Part shown: piece by piece, positions 50,614 through 59,775 of the stretch | How positions within the stretch are numbered: position 1 is the first letter of the stretch | Layout of the letters: each line of letters begins with the position of its first letter | From: Tamlana crocina | GTDB taxonomy: Bacteria; Bacteroidota; Bacteroidia; Flavobacteriales; Flavobacteriaceae | Direction of reading: 5' to 3' | DNA: 64,000 nucleotides | Assembly (NCBI GenBank): GCA_040429635.1 | Contig: CP158972.1 | Location: 3,107,501-3,171,500, forward strand | Translations under genes and position numbers: made by a program | The notes under the pieces: generated by a model | Seen by the model: the letters and a program-made list of their open reading frames with translations, nothing else | What the model was told of the DNA's origin: nothing | Databases searched by the model: none

Positions 50614-51149
50614 CCGAAGCCATTAAACGAGCTAAAAAAAACGACCAAAAAGCGTTCAACTTTTTATTGGATTTGTATTGGGACGATGTTTACGGATTTC
50701 AGCTTAAGCGCACCCAAAACGAGAACGATGCCGAAGATATTACCATTCAAACCTTTTCGAAAGCGTTTGATCGCATTGAAACCTTCAATGAAAAATACAC
50801 TTTTAAAACTTGGCTGATTACCATCTCTAAAAACATCCATATCGATTTGCTTCGGAAGGAAAAAAACTCCATTGGGCAAGTGATTTCGAAAGATGAGCGC
50901 GAGGCCTTTCAGGTTTTGGATGAATCGCCGTCGCCGGAAGACAAATTGATTACCGAACAACATTTGGCGAAACTGTTGCGCGACATAAAAAAACTGAAGC
51001 CCCATTACCAGGAAATCATCAACTTGAGGTATTTCCAAGAGCTGAGTTATAAAGAAATATCGAAAGAATTGGACGAGCCCATTAACAACGTAAAAGTAAA
51101 GTTACTTCGGGCCAAAAAGCTGCTTACTGAAATTATTAGGGAGAAATAA
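50604..51149 (+). CDS. ECF RNA polymerase sigma factor (no adjacent anti-sigma)
   Basis: A 181-residue ECF factor: region 2 (FLLDLYWDDVYGFQLKRTQN, DAEDITIQTFSKAFDRIETF) and region 4 (INLRYFQELSYKEISKELDE, PINNVKVKLLRAKKLL). It appears to start at TTG (50604) inside the end of the glycosyltransferase gene, and its stop overlaps the ATG of the Nramp-like gene. No anti-sigma gene follows, unlike the pair at 47777. Confidence 0.92.
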   Translation: MEITEAIKRAKKNDQKAFNFLLDLYWDDVYGFQLKRTQNENDAEDITIQTFSKAFDRIETFNEKYTFKTWLITISKNIHIDLLRKEKNSIGQVISKDEREAFQVLDESPSPEDKLITEQHLAKLLRDIKKLKPHYQEIINLRYFQELSYKEISKELDEPINNVKVKLLRAKKLLTEIIREK

Positions 51150-52363
51150 TGAGGGCAAAACTAAAAAACCTGGGGCCGGGCCTATTATTTGCCGGAGCCG
51201 CTATTGGCGTTTCGCATTTGGTTCAATCTACACGGGCTGGTGCCGATTTTGGCTTAGCTTTACTGTGGGCATTGCTTTTGGCTCATCTGTTTAAATATCC
51301 ATTTTTCCAATTTGGCCCAAGATATGCCACAGCCACCGGCGAAAGCTTGTTAGATGGCTACAAAAAACTTAGTAAGGGTATTTTAATCCTGTATTTTGTT
51401 CTCAATTTAGCCACCATTTTCACCGTACAAGCAGGAGTTACCATTGTTACCGCAGGTTTAGCCTCTACCCTTTTTGGTGATTTTATCAACCTTAAAGTCT
51501 GGACCATCATCATTATTTCAACCTGTTTACTACTATTGGTTATAGGGAGGTACAAACTTTTAGACCGATTGATGAAAATAATTGTCATCACTTTAACCAT
51601 AAGCACCATTATAGCTATAAGCATAGCCTTACTCAAACATACCGAGCGATTGTCATTTAAACAGGTACTCCCCGAAAACCCTTTAGATATTGCTTTTTTA
51701 ATCGCCTTTATGGGATGGATGCCGGCTCCTTTGGATATTTCAGTGTGGCAATCGTTATGGACCGTTGAAAAAAATAACGACACCAAAAGGTACAATACCA
51801 AATCGGCACTTTTTGATTTTAACATTGGTTACATCAGCACCATTTTTTTGGGCACCGGCTTTGTACTATTAGGCGCCTTGGTTATGTTTAACAGCGGCGA
51901 AACCTTCAGCGATTCTGCTACGGTCTTTTCCAGTCAGCTAATAGGCATGTACACCACCAATTTAGGCAACTGGGCATATATCATTATTGGCTTGGCCGCA
52001 TTTACCACCATGTTTAGCACTACACTTACCACATTGGATGCCTCGCCGCGAGCCATGGAAAAAACCACACAACTGCTTTTCCATAAAACCACCAAATTGA
52101 ATTATGGGTTTTGGATCATTATGCTTTCAATTGGCACCGTCTGTATTTTCTTGTTTTTAGCTTCCGAAATGGGACTCTTAATAAAAATAGCCACCATACT
52201 GTCGTTTGTTACAGCGCCTTTTTATGCCATCATTAACTACGTTTTAATATCCAGCAAACACATGCCTCAAACTTGTCGGCCATCAAAACTCATGCATATT
52301 TGGTGCGTATTGGGCATTGCTTTTTTGGCAGGTTTCAGCTTTTGGTATCTAAGCACCTTATAG
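51149..52363 (+). CDS. Nramp-related transporter lacking DPGN
   Basis: A 404-residue membrane protein with about eleven helices and the Nramp fold (start LGPGLLFAGAAIGVSHLVQS, then TRAGADFGLAL). In true Nramp metal importers helix 1 carries DPGN and helix 6 MPH. Here helix 1 reads GVSH and helix 6 reads GWMPAPLD, so the Asp and Asn ligands are gone and the Met is kept. It is therefore likely a divergent transporter with another substrate; Mn/Fe import should not be assumed. Coupled to the sigma gene by an overlapping start. Confidence 0.87.
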   Translation: MRAKLKNLGPGLLFAGAAIGVSHLVQSTRAGADFGLALLWALLLAHLFKYPFFQFGPRYATATGESLLDGYKKLSKGILILYFVLNLATIFTVQAGVTIVTAGLASTLFGDFINLKVWTIIIISTCLLLLVIGRYKLLDRLMKIIVITLTISTIIAISIALLKHTERLSFKQVLPENPLDIAFLIAFMGWMPAPLDISVWQSLWTVEKNNDTKRYNTKSALFDFNIGYISTIFLGTGFVLLGALVMFNSGETFSDSATVFSSQLIGMYTTNLGNWAYIIIGLAAFTTMFSTTLTTLDASPRAMEKTTQLLFHKTTKLNYGFWIIMLSIGTVCIFLFLASEMGLLIKIATILSFVTAPFYAIINYVLISSKHMPQTCRPSKLMHIWCVLGIAFLAGFSFWYLSTL

Positions 52364-52387
52364 AGCATCTTTTAAAAGAATACTTCG

Positions 52388-52395
52388 TATCTTTG
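52388..52395 (+). promoter_or_regulatory. lipA promoter -7 box
   Basis: TATCTTTG, 20 bp before the lipA ATG. Confidence 0.6.
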
Positions 52396-52415
52396 CCTTC
52401 TATCATTTTTTAAGT

Positions 52416-53294
52416 ATGAATACAGATACGGCATCCAATATATTACCTGAAAGACAAAAAAAACCTAAATGGCTCCGTGTAAAGCTTCCAACAGGAAAAA
52501 AATACACCGAACTACGCGGACTGGTAGATAAATATAACCTCAACACCATTTGCACATCGGGGAGCTGCCCCAACATGGGCGAATGTTGGGGAGAAGGTAC
52601 CGCTACTTTTATGATTTTAGGAAACGTTTGTACCCGTTCCTGTGGCTTTTGTGGCGTAAAAACGGGTAGGCCCGAAACGGTAGATTGGGATGAACCAGAA
52701 AAAGTTGCCCGTTCTATAAAAATCATGAAAATTAAGCATGCGGTTTTAACCAGTGTAGATCGTGACGACCTTAAAGACATGGGGAGTATTATGTGGGCCG
52801 AAACCGTTAAAGCGGTAAGACGAATGAACCCAGAAACCACACTTGAAACATTAATACCCGATTTCCAAGGTATTGAAAAGCATATCAACAGAATTGTTGA
52901 TGTAGCCCCAGAAGTAGTATCGCATAACATTGAAACAGTTCGTCGTTTAACGCGAGAGGTGAGGATACAGGCGCAATACGATCGCAGTATGGGCGTTTTA
53001 AAATATTTGAAAAGCCAAGGCCAGCGCCGTACCAAATCGGGCATTATGTTGGGCTTGGGCGAAACGCGCGAAGAGGTGATTGAAACCTTACACGACTTAA
53101 AAGAGAACGATGTGGATGTGGTAACCATTGGTCAATATCTTCAACCCAGCAAAAGGCATTTACCGGTAAAACAGTTTATCACCCCCGACCAATTTAAAGA
53201 ATACGAAGAAATTGGACTCGATTTAGGCTTCCGTCATGTAGAGAGCAGTGCTTTGGTACGTTCGTCATACAAGGCCCAAAAACACATTAACTAA
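52416..53294 (+). CDS. lipA: lipoyl synthase
   Basis: Radical SAM enzyme inserting two sulfurs into protein-bound octanoate. The auxiliary cluster cysteines are C46, C51 and C57 (CTSGSCPNMGEC) and the radical SAM cluster C72, C76, C79 (CTRSCGFC). The C-terminal RSSY motif (ALVRSSYKA) supplies the auxiliary cluster serine ligand. 292 residues. It precedes gap by 2 bp, so the two are co-transcribed. Confidence 0.97.
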   Translation: MNTDTASNILPERQKKPKWLRVKLPTGKKYTELRGLVDKYNLNTICTSGSCPNMGECWGEGTATFMILGNVCTRSCGFCGVKTGRPETVDWDEPEKVARSIKIMKIKHAVLTSVDRDDLKDMGSIMWAETVKAVRRMNPETTLETLIPDFQGIEKHINRIVDVAPEVVSHNIETVRRLTREVRIQAQYDRSMGVLKYLKSQGQRRTKSGIMLGLGETREEVIETLHDLKENDVDVVTIGQYLQPSKRHLPVKQFITPDQFKEYEEIGLDLGFRHVESSALVRSSYKAQKHIN

Positions 53295-53296
53295 AT

Positions 53297-54313
53297 ATGA
53301 TTCGTATTGCCATTAACGGATTTGGTAGAATTGGCAGACGTCTTTTTAGGCTGCTTCAAAACCATGACGGCATCGAGGTGGTTGCCATAAACGATTTGGC
53401 CGATACTAAAACCCTGAGCCATCTATTAAAGTACGACAGCATTCACGGTATTTTTAACGGCGAGGTTTCACATGATGCCGAAAATATTATTGTGAACAAC
53501 AAAAGTGTTCCGCTGTTAAACCATGCACACCCCAAAGACATTAATTGGAAAGCCTATAACGTCGATTTTGTAGTTGAATCCACAGGGAAGTTTAAAACTT
53601 CCTCCGTTTTGCAACACCATATTAATAACGGTGCCAAACAGGTTGTTTTGAGTGTGCCCCCAATTGAGGAAGATATTAAAACCATTGTTATGGGAGTGAA
53701 TGACCATTTAATTGATGGTGACGAAACTATAATTTCGAACGCATCCTGCACAACCAACAATGCGGCACCTATGATCGATATTATTAATCAGTTTTGCGGC
53801 ATAGACCAAGCCTATATTACTACGGTACATTCGTACACTACCGATCAAAGTTTGCACGATCAGCCCCATCGCGATTTGCGCCGATCGAGAGCTGCTGGGC
53901 AATCTATCGTGCCTACCACAACAGGAGCGGCCAAAGCGCTAACTAAAATTTTCCCAAACCTATCGGATGTTATTGGAGGCTGCGGTATTCGCGTTCCTGT
54001 TATTAACGGGTCGCTAACCGACATTACGTTCAACGTAAAAAAATCGGTTTCAATTGAAGATATCAACTATTTGTTTAAAGAAGCCGCCCAACACCATTAT
54101 AAAAATATTCTTGAATATACTGAAGCACCAATCGTTTCAGTTGATATTGTAGGAAATACTCATTCTTGCATTTTCGATTCAGAAATGACATCGGTAATTG
54201 GAAATATGGTAAAAATAATAGGTTGGTACGACAACGAATCAGGGTATTCTAGCAGAATAATAGATTTAATTTGCAATTTGTCGTCAAAAAACAACGTTTT
54301 ATCGATAAAATAA
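53297..54313 (+). CDS. gap: glyceraldehyde-3-phosphate dehydrogenase, type I
   Basis: A 338-residue enzyme with the Rossmann motif INGFGRIGRRLFRLL, NAD-preferring Asp in INDLADTKT, and the catalytic C151 in SNASCTTNNAAP. VHSYTTDQSLHDQPHRDLRR and GWYDNESGYSSR are as expected. Bacteroidota often have more than one gap gene, and the coupling to lipA rather than glycolysis genes leaves open whether this is the main one. Confidence 0.95.
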   Translation: MIRIAINGFGRIGRRLFRLLQNHDGIEVVAINDLADTKTLSHLLKYDSIHGIFNGEVSHDAENIIVNNKSVPLLNHAHPKDINWKAYNVDFVVESTGKFKTSSVLQHHINNGAKQVVLSVPPIEEDIKTIVMGVNDHLIDGDETIISNASCTTNNAAPMIDIINQFCGIDQAYITTVHSYTTDQSLHDQPHRDLRRSRAAGQSIVPTTTGAAKALTKIFPNLSDVIGGCGIRVPVINGSLTDITFNVKKSVSIEDINYLFKEAAQHHYKNILEYTEAPIVSVDIVGNTHSCIFDSEMTSVIGNMVKIIGWYDNESGYSSRIIDLICNLSSKNNVLSIK

Positions 54314-54314
54314 T

Positions 54315-54322
54315 TATATTTG
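54315..54322 (+). promoter_or_regulatory. hybrid histidine kinase promoter -7 box
   Basis: TATATTTG starting 1 bp after the gap stop, 28 bp before the kinase ATG. No clear TTG upstream. Confidence 0.55.
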
Positions 54323-54350
54323 TCCGTATTAGTTTGAATTATACCCCAAA

Positions 54351-56579
54351 ATGAAAAGCTACATTTACATACTAGTTTTAGTCTTCAGCTTAAAAGCAGT
54401 GGCTCAAAAAACCATTGACAATGACCCGGAGTTGACTCAAAACAACATCAGCTACCGCATTGCGGAGTCGCAAGCCGAGTTGGAAAACTTCAATTATTTC
54501 AAGGCACAAAAAAACCTTGATGAAGCTCTAAAACTAGCCGAAGATGCCGATAACAAAAAAAGTATTGGCGTTATTTACGCTATTAAAGGTAGAATACAAC
54601 TTATTATTGGCGAAAAGGACAAAGCCGTAAAATCGTTAAACAAAGCCATTGAAATACAACGCATTATTAATGATAATAAAAACCTAGGGATTTCATATAA
54701 AACTTTTGGAGATGTTTATTTGGCAAAAAACGATTACTATTCGGCTTTAGATTCTTATACAGCAGCCAAATCAAAATTTGAAGAAGAAGAACTGAACGAA
54801 TACTTGGCCGAAACTCTGCTCCAGGAAAGCAAAACCTACGTTCAATTAAAAAACTACACAAAAGCCCGCAATGTTATCGAGCAATCTATCGCCATTGCCA
54901 AAAATTACAAATACCAAAAAATATTGAGCAATGCCCTTTTAAATCAAGCCAAGATTTATGAAAAACTAAACAATGACCAAAAAGCACTCAATATAGCCCA
55001 CGAAAGCATTCAAATTGCAAAAACCAACAGCTTTACAAGTATTCTTAACGAAGGGTATTTTGTATTAAGTAGTCTTTATAAAAACATTGACAACTTTAAA
55101 ACTTCAAGAGAGTATTTAAGTGCTTATGTAGCGTTATCCGATTCCATTAGAAGCTTAACCCGCATTAATTCGTCTCGCGACCTTGAAGCACAGTATTTGC
55201 TAAGTGAAGAAATTGAAAAGAACAAATTGGCTTTGGAAAAGTTGGAAAAAGCCGAAGACAGCAACAATTTACAAACGCTTACCTCTATTTTAAGTGTGGC
55301 GCTTATTACTATTTTGTCGCTTTTAACCCTGTCGTTGTACAAAAACAACAACATCAGGTTAAAAACCAACAATATGCTGCATAAAAAGAACGCGGAACTT
55401 ATTGTTGCTAAAGAAAAAGCCGAATTAGCCTCAAAAACTAAAGCCAATTTCTTATCAACCGTAACACACGAATTACGTACGCCACTGTATGCTGTAACTG
55501 GTTTGAGTAACATGCTTTTGGATGAAAACCCGAAACCCGAGCAGGTTCAGCACTTAAAATCTTTAAAATTTTCTGGCGATTACTTGCTTACTTTCATCAA
55601 CGACATCCTTCAAATCAACAAAATTGAAGCCAATAAAGTTGATTTAGAGCCTGAAGTTTTCAACCTCAACAAAAAAATCAACAACATTATTTTGGCGCTT
55701 AACAACTCGGCCCAAGACAATAATGTTAAAATTCATTTTGAGTACGACAAAAATCTACCCGAAAACTTTATTGCCGACCAAATAAAAATATCGCAAATCC
55801 TAATCAACCTTGTGGGGAACTCCATAAAGTTTACCAAGGATGGCGACATTTGGATACGAGTTTATAAAATTGAAGAGGCCGGAAAAGTGTTCACCCTTCG
55901 TTTCGAAATTGAAGACAACGGTATTGGTATTAGCCAAGAAAAGCAGGACCACATGTTTGAAAGCTTCTCACAAGGTTCCATTCAAATTAACAGAAAATAT
56001 GGTGGTACCGGCCTTGGTCTTTCTATCGTAAAAGGATTGATAGACATTTTAAAAGGAAAAATATACGTAAAAAGTGAACTTGAAGTTGGTACGACGTTTT
56101 ATTTTGAAATACCTTTAGAAAAAACAAACATCGAGGAAGGCGAAGAAAACAAAGTGGCTTATTTTGAAGGCAACAAAGAAGATATCGATTTAACCAATGT
56201 TAAAATTTTGGTGGTTGAAGACAATAAAATCAACCAAATGATTACCAAGAAAATTTTAACTAAAATGGAGTTAAAATGCGATATTGTTGATAACGGTGAA
56301 GACGCCGTTGAACAAATTAAGGCCAATACGTACGACATCATTTTAATGGATATACACATGCCTGGCATTAGTGGTATCGAGGCCACAAAAATCGTAAGAT
56401 CTTTCGATAAGGAGCTTACCATTTTCGCCCTAACGGCCGTTACCATTGAGGATAAAATGCATGAGTTTGAAGAAGCCGGATTTACCGATATTATCCCGAA
56501 ACCATTCAAACAGGAAGAGTTCGAGAAAAAACTATATAATGCCTTAGCTGGCAAGAAAAAAACAACCTCTAGCGCTTAA
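54351..56579 (+). CDS. TPR-containing hybrid sensor histidine kinase
   Basis: A 742-residue protein: signal peptide (SYIYILVLVFSLKAVAQ), about six TPR-like helical repeats in the periplasm (about 30-280), one membrane helix (about 310-328, TLTSILSVALITILSLLTLS), coiled coil, HisKA domain with H373 (VTHELRTPLY), HATPase with NLVGNSIKFTKDG, DNGIGI and YGGTGLGLSIVKG, and a C-terminal receiver with D667 (LMDIHMPG). There is no DNA-binding output, so the phosphoryl group must go elsewhere. Its last 11 bp overlap convergent lpxK. Confidence 0.95.
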   Translation: MKSYIYILVLVFSLKAVAQKTIDNDPELTQNNISYRIAESQAELENFNYFKAQKNLDEALKLAEDADNKKSIGVIYAIKGRIQLIIGEKDKAVKSLNKAIEIQRIINDNKNLGISYKTFGDVYLAKNDYYSALDSYTAAKSKFEEEELNEYLAETLLQESKTYVQLKNYTKARNVIEQSIAIAKNYKYQKILSNALLNQAKIYEKLNNDQKALNIAHESIQIAKTNSFTSILNEGYFVLSSLYKNIDNFKTSREYLSAYVALSDSIRSLTRINSSRDLEAQYLLSEEIEKNKLALEKLEKAEDSNNLQTLTSILSVALITILSLLTLSLYKNNNIRLKTNNMLHKKNAELIVAKEKAELASKTKANFLSTVTHELRTPLYAVTGLSNMLLDENPKPEQVQHLKSLKFSGDYLLTFINDILQINKIEANKVDLEPEVFNLNKKINNIILALNNSAQDNNVKIHFEYDKNLPENFIADQIKISQILINLVGNSIKFTKDGDIWIRVYKIEEAGKVFTLRFEIEDNGIGISQEKQDHMFESFSQGSIQINRKYGGTGLGLSIVKGLIDILKGKIYVKSELEVGTTFYFEIPLEKTNIEEGEENKVAYFEGNKEDIDLTNVKILVVEDNKINQMITKKILTKMELKCDIVDNGEDAVEQIKANTYDIILMDIHMPGISGIEATKIVRSFDKELTIFALTAVTIEDKMHEFEEAGFTDIIPKPFKQEEFEKKLYNALAGKKKTTSSA

Positions 56580-57573
56580 TAAAATCGATGATTAGCATAT
56601 TGAATTTATGTTCGTCATCAATGGTCGCTTTAATGGGCAAATAAAACAATTTCCCTTTTAGGGCGTCATACTTTTGTAGTCGAACAAAATCTTTTTCGGT
56701 GGTAATAATTTGGTGCTTTTCTTTCAGTATTTCAATTTCCTGTTGGCTAAAATCATGATGGTCCTTAAAATTCAAATGCTCAAAATCCAGATGTTTTCCC
56801 TTTAAAAATTCAACTAATGGTGTGGCGTTCGCAATACCTGTTACCAACGTAAAGTGGCTCAGTCCGTTTAAATTTAAACTTTCCGTTTCAGAAACAACCG
56901 TATCAGCATACGCAATGGAACTAAAAAACACCTGCTGGTGTGGCAAGGGCGCTATTCGGTTTTTATAAATATTCTTTTCGGTTTCACCGATGTATTCCGG
57001 GCATTTGGTTACCACAATGATATCGGCTCGTTTTGCGCCACTTTTGGGTTCACGCAAATTTCCGGTGGGTAAAACCATATCCTTAAAATACGGCTGCGAA
57101 TAGGTGGTCAATAAAATATTGAATCCGGCCTTTACTTTTCGGTGCTGAAAAGCATCATCGAGCAACACCACTTCTGGAGCATTATTCAAATTTTGTAATT
57201 GAGCTATTCCGTTTTGTCTATCGGCATCAACGGCAACAGCTATATCTTCTTTAAATTTATTGTAAAACTGAAATGGTTCATCTCCCAAAGTTTCTGCAGT
57301 GGCATTTTTATCGGCCAATTGAAACCCTTCGGTTTTTCTTTTGTACCCTCTACTTAACGTGGCCAACTTGCAGTCATCTTTCAAAAGCCTCACCAAATAC
57401 TCCACCATTGGGCTTTTTCCTGTTCCGCCAGTACTCAAGTTTCCAACGCAAATTACCGGAAAGGGATACGATTTTGATTTTTTTATGCCCCAATCGTACA
57501 ATTTGTTGCGCAGCCAAGTCACCGCATAATAAATCGGCACCACGGGAAACAGTAAGTATCGGATTATTTTCAT
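56569..57573 (-). CDS. lpxK: tetraacyldisaccharide 4'-kinase
   Basis: Inner-membrane-associated kinase phosphorylating the lipid A precursor, 334 residues. N-terminal hydrophobic region (YLLFPVVPIYYAVTWL) precedes the P-loop CVGNLSTGGTGKSPMVEYL; LDDAFQHRKV and ITTEKDFVRL are conserved. The outer membrane of this organism therefore carries lipid A. It converges with the kinase gene with an 11-bp overlap. Confidence 0.96.
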   Translation of the reverse strand: MKIIRYLLFPVVPIYYAVTWLRNKLYDWGIKKSKSYPFPVICVGNLSTGGTGKSPMVEYLVRLLKDDCKLATLSRGYKRKTEGFQLADKNATAETLGDEPFQFYNKFKEDIAVAVDADRQNGIAQLQNLNNAPEVVLLDDAFQHRKVKAGFNILLTTYSQPYFKDMVLPTGNLREPKSGAKRADIIVVTKCPEYIGETEKNIYKNRIAPLPHQQVFFSSIAYADTVVSETESLNLNGLSHFTLVTGIANATPLVEFLKGKHLDFEHLNFKDHHDFSQQEIEILKEKHQIITTEKDFVRLQKYDALKGKLFYLPIKATIDDEHKFNMLIIDFIKR

Positions 57574-57844
57574 TTTACTGAAATCGCTTCAAATTAAAAT
57601 TACAACCGCGAGCTGAATGTAAATAACTTCCTCTGTATGAACTCAAACGCGCCTTTACTTTGTCAGGTCGAGCGGAGTCGAGACCCTTTTTGAAGCAATA
57701 TTTAGGTAATAAGCTTCTCGACTCCGCTCGAAGTGACAAAACACTGTTGATTTCCTAATTATTAATCAAAACATTTTATATCGAACACAGGTTATAAATC
57801 TCGAAATATACTAATTCTAAAATCAAGTGTGAAAGTAATTATTT
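57574..57844. other. lpxK / Nif3 spacer
   Basis: AT-rich spacer of about 270 bp. It holds the inverted repeat listed separately at 57662-57737 and no open frame of interest. Confidence 0.5.
57662..57737. repeat. Inverted-repeat element, 22-bp arms
   Basis: Left arm (57662-57683, GTCAGGTCGAGCGGAGTCGA followed by GA) and right arm (57716-57737) are reverse complements with two mismatches, around a 32-bp centre. The arm core resembles the blocks at 59881-59904 and 4666-4682, so this is one member of a dispersed spacer-repeat family. Confidence 0.85.
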
Positions 57845-57852
57845 TATCTTTG
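57845..57852 (+). promoter_or_regulatory. Nif3-like gene promoter -7 box
   Basis: TATCTTTG, 19 bp before the ATG at 57872. Confidence 0.6.
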
Positions 57853-57871
57853 AAGTAAAACTTTATCCAAC

Positions 57872-58966
57872 ATGATTGTACAAGACGTTGTAAACCATTT
57901 AGAAACCTTGGCGCCTTTGGCTTACGCCGAAGATTTTGACAACGTAGGCCTTTTGGTGGGCGACAAAAATGCTAAAGTAACAGGCGTTTTAGTGACTTTA
58001 GACACCCTTGAAACGGTAGTTGACGAAGCCATTGAAAACAATTGTAACCTGATTGTGAGCTTCCACCCTATTATTTTTAAAGGATTGAAGCAACTCACCG
58101 GAAAATCGTACGTGGAGCGCGTAGTGATGAAAGCCATAAAAAACGACATTGCCATTTACAGCATGCACACGGCTTTAGACAATGCCCTGCAAGGCGTAAA
58201 CGACATGATTTGCAACCAATTGGAACTGAGCAAAAAACGCATTTTGATTCCGCAGAATGCCACCATAAAAAAATTGACGACTTACGTGCCAAAAAGTGAA
58301 GCCGAAAATCTTCGGAAAGCATTATTCGCAACCGGCGCTGGCAGTATTGGCAATTACAACGATTGTAGCTTCAACGTAGAGGGTTACGGCACGTTTAACG
58401 GCAATGAAGATTCCAACCCGACTATTGGCGAAAGGGGACAAATTCACACCGAAGAAGAAACCAAAATCACGATTACTTACGCCAAGCATTTGGAGCAAAA
58501 ACTACTAAAAACGCTTTTTGAAACACATTCTTACGAAGAAGTCGCCTACGAAATCACCACTCTCGAAAACAAAAACCAAAATATTGGCATCGGTATGGTG
58601 GGCGAATTGAAAGAAGCGATGGACGAAACCGCATTCCTAAATCATTTAAAAGCAAAAATGGGAACGCCCTGCATTCGGCATTCGGCATTTTTAAACAAAA
58701 AAGTACAGAAAGTAGCCGTTTTGGGTGGCTCGGGGAGTTTTGCCATTCAAGCCGCTAAATCCGCTGGCGCTGAAGCTTTTGTAACGGCCGATTTAAAATA
58801 CCACGACTTTTTTCAGGCCGAAAACAACATCCTTCTAGCCGATATTGGGCATTATGAAAGCGAACAGTTCACAAAAAACCTTTTAGTAGCCTATCTTACA
58901 AAAAAAATTCCTAATTTTGCAATCATTTTATCAAAGACAAATACCAATCCTGTTAAGTATTTTTAA
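57872..58966 (+). CDS. Nif3-like dinuclear metal-centre protein
   Basis: A 364-residue YbgI/Nif3-family protein: the N-terminal and C-terminal halves form the dinuclear site (IVSFHPIIFKGLK, YSMHTALDNALQGVND; AFVTADLKYHDFF, LLADIGHYESEQF) and flank a CutA-like insert of about 100 residues (YVPKSEAENLRKALFATGAG), as in the longer members. Named GTP cyclohydrolase I type 2 in some databases, with weak support. It is followed 3 bp later by the zinc-ribbon relative, a conserved pair in Bacteroidota. Confidence 0.93.
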   Translation: MIVQDVVNHLETLAPLAYAEDFDNVGLLVGDKNAKVTGVLVTLDTLETVVDEAIENNCNLIVSFHPIIFKGLKQLTGKSYVERVVMKAIKNDIAIYSMHTALDNALQGVNDMICNQLELSKKRILIPQNATIKKLTTYVPKSEAENLRKALFATGAGSIGNYNDCSFNVEGYGTFNGNEDSNPTIGERGQIHTEEETKITITYAKHLEQKLLKTLFETHSYEEVAYEITTLENKNQNIGIGMVGELKEAMDETAFLNHLKAKMGTPCIRHSAFLNKKVQKVAVLGGSGSFAIQAAKSAGAEAFVTADLKYHDFFQAENNILLADIGHYESEQFTKNLLVAYLTKKIPNFAIILSKTNTNPVKYF

Positions 58967-58969
58967 AGT

Positions 58970-59752
58970 ATGGCTAAAAAGAAAGAAGCAACTGTTGAAG
59001 AGCGTTTAAGAGCTTTATACGATTTACAACTCATCGATTCGCGCATTGACGAAATTAGAAATGTTCGTGGAGAATTGCCGTTGGAAGTTCGCGATTTGGA
59101 AGATGAAGTAGCTGGATTAAACATAAGATTAGAAAAACTTGTTGCCAGTTTAGAGGTTATCGACAATGATATTGCAGGTAAAAAGAATTTAATTGAAGAA
59201 TCGAAAGCTTTGATTAAAAAATACGGAGAGCAACAAAAAAACGTTAGAAACAACAGGGAATACAACTCGTTGACCAAAGAAGTAGAGTTCCAAGAGCTTG
59301 AAATAGAATTGGCCGAAAAGCATATTAAAGAATTTAAGGCGCAAATAGAGCAGAAAAAAGAGGTAATTGCCGAAACCAAAGAGCGTTTAAAAGAGCGCGA
59401 AAACCACCTAAAGCATAAAAAAGGTGAGCTTAACGATATTTTGGCCGAAACCGAAAAAGAAGAGCAAGCCTTATTGCAAAAATCGGAAGAATACAAAGAC
59501 CAAATCGAAGACCGTTTGGTAGCGGCCTACACCAGAATTAGAACCAATGTTAAGAATGGTTTGGCTGTAGTACCGGTTGAAAGAGGTGCTTCTGGAGGTT
59601 CGTTCTTCACTATTCCACCACAGGTTCAGGTAGAGATTGCTTCTCGTAAAAAAGTGATTACCGATGAGCACAGTGGACGTATTTTGGTAGACCCTGTATT
59701 AGCCGAAGAAGAAAAAGAAAAAATGGAAAAATTGTTTGCTAAAATAAGCTAA
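58970..59752 (+). CDS. coiled-coil protein of the C4 zinc-ribbon family, cysteines lost
   Basis: A 260-residue protein: about 180 residues of heptad coiled coil (LEDEVAGLNIRLEKLVASLE, EFQELEIELAEKHIKEFKAQ) and a C-terminal domain of the zf-RING_7 family. The family's usual two Cys pairs are replaced: RGASGGSFF where C-x2-C is expected and TDEHSGRILVD where the second pair lies. The zinc ribbon has no cysteine at all, so it should not bind zinc by that route. Probably co-transcribed with the Nif3-like gene; hairpin terminator follows. Confidence 0.9.
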   Translation: MAKKKEATVEERLRALYDLQLIDSRIDEIRNVRGELPLEVRDLEDEVAGLNIRLEKLVASLEVIDNDIAGKKNLIEESKALIKKYGEQQKNVRNNREYNSLTKEVEFQELEIELAEKHIKEFKAQIEQKKEVIAETKERLKERENHLKHKKGELNDILAETEKEEQALLQKSEEYKDQIEDRLVAAYTRIRTNVKNGLAVVPVERGASGGSFFTIPPQVQVEIASRKKVITDEHSGRILVDPVLAEEEKEKMEKLFAKIS

Positions 59753-59775
59753 ACCATCGTTCCTTTTAAAATATC

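Noticed and set aside
57662-57737. Inverted repeat considered as a terminator
   Set aside because: The arms lie 32 bp apart without a T tract on either side, and it is far from the nearest gene ends.
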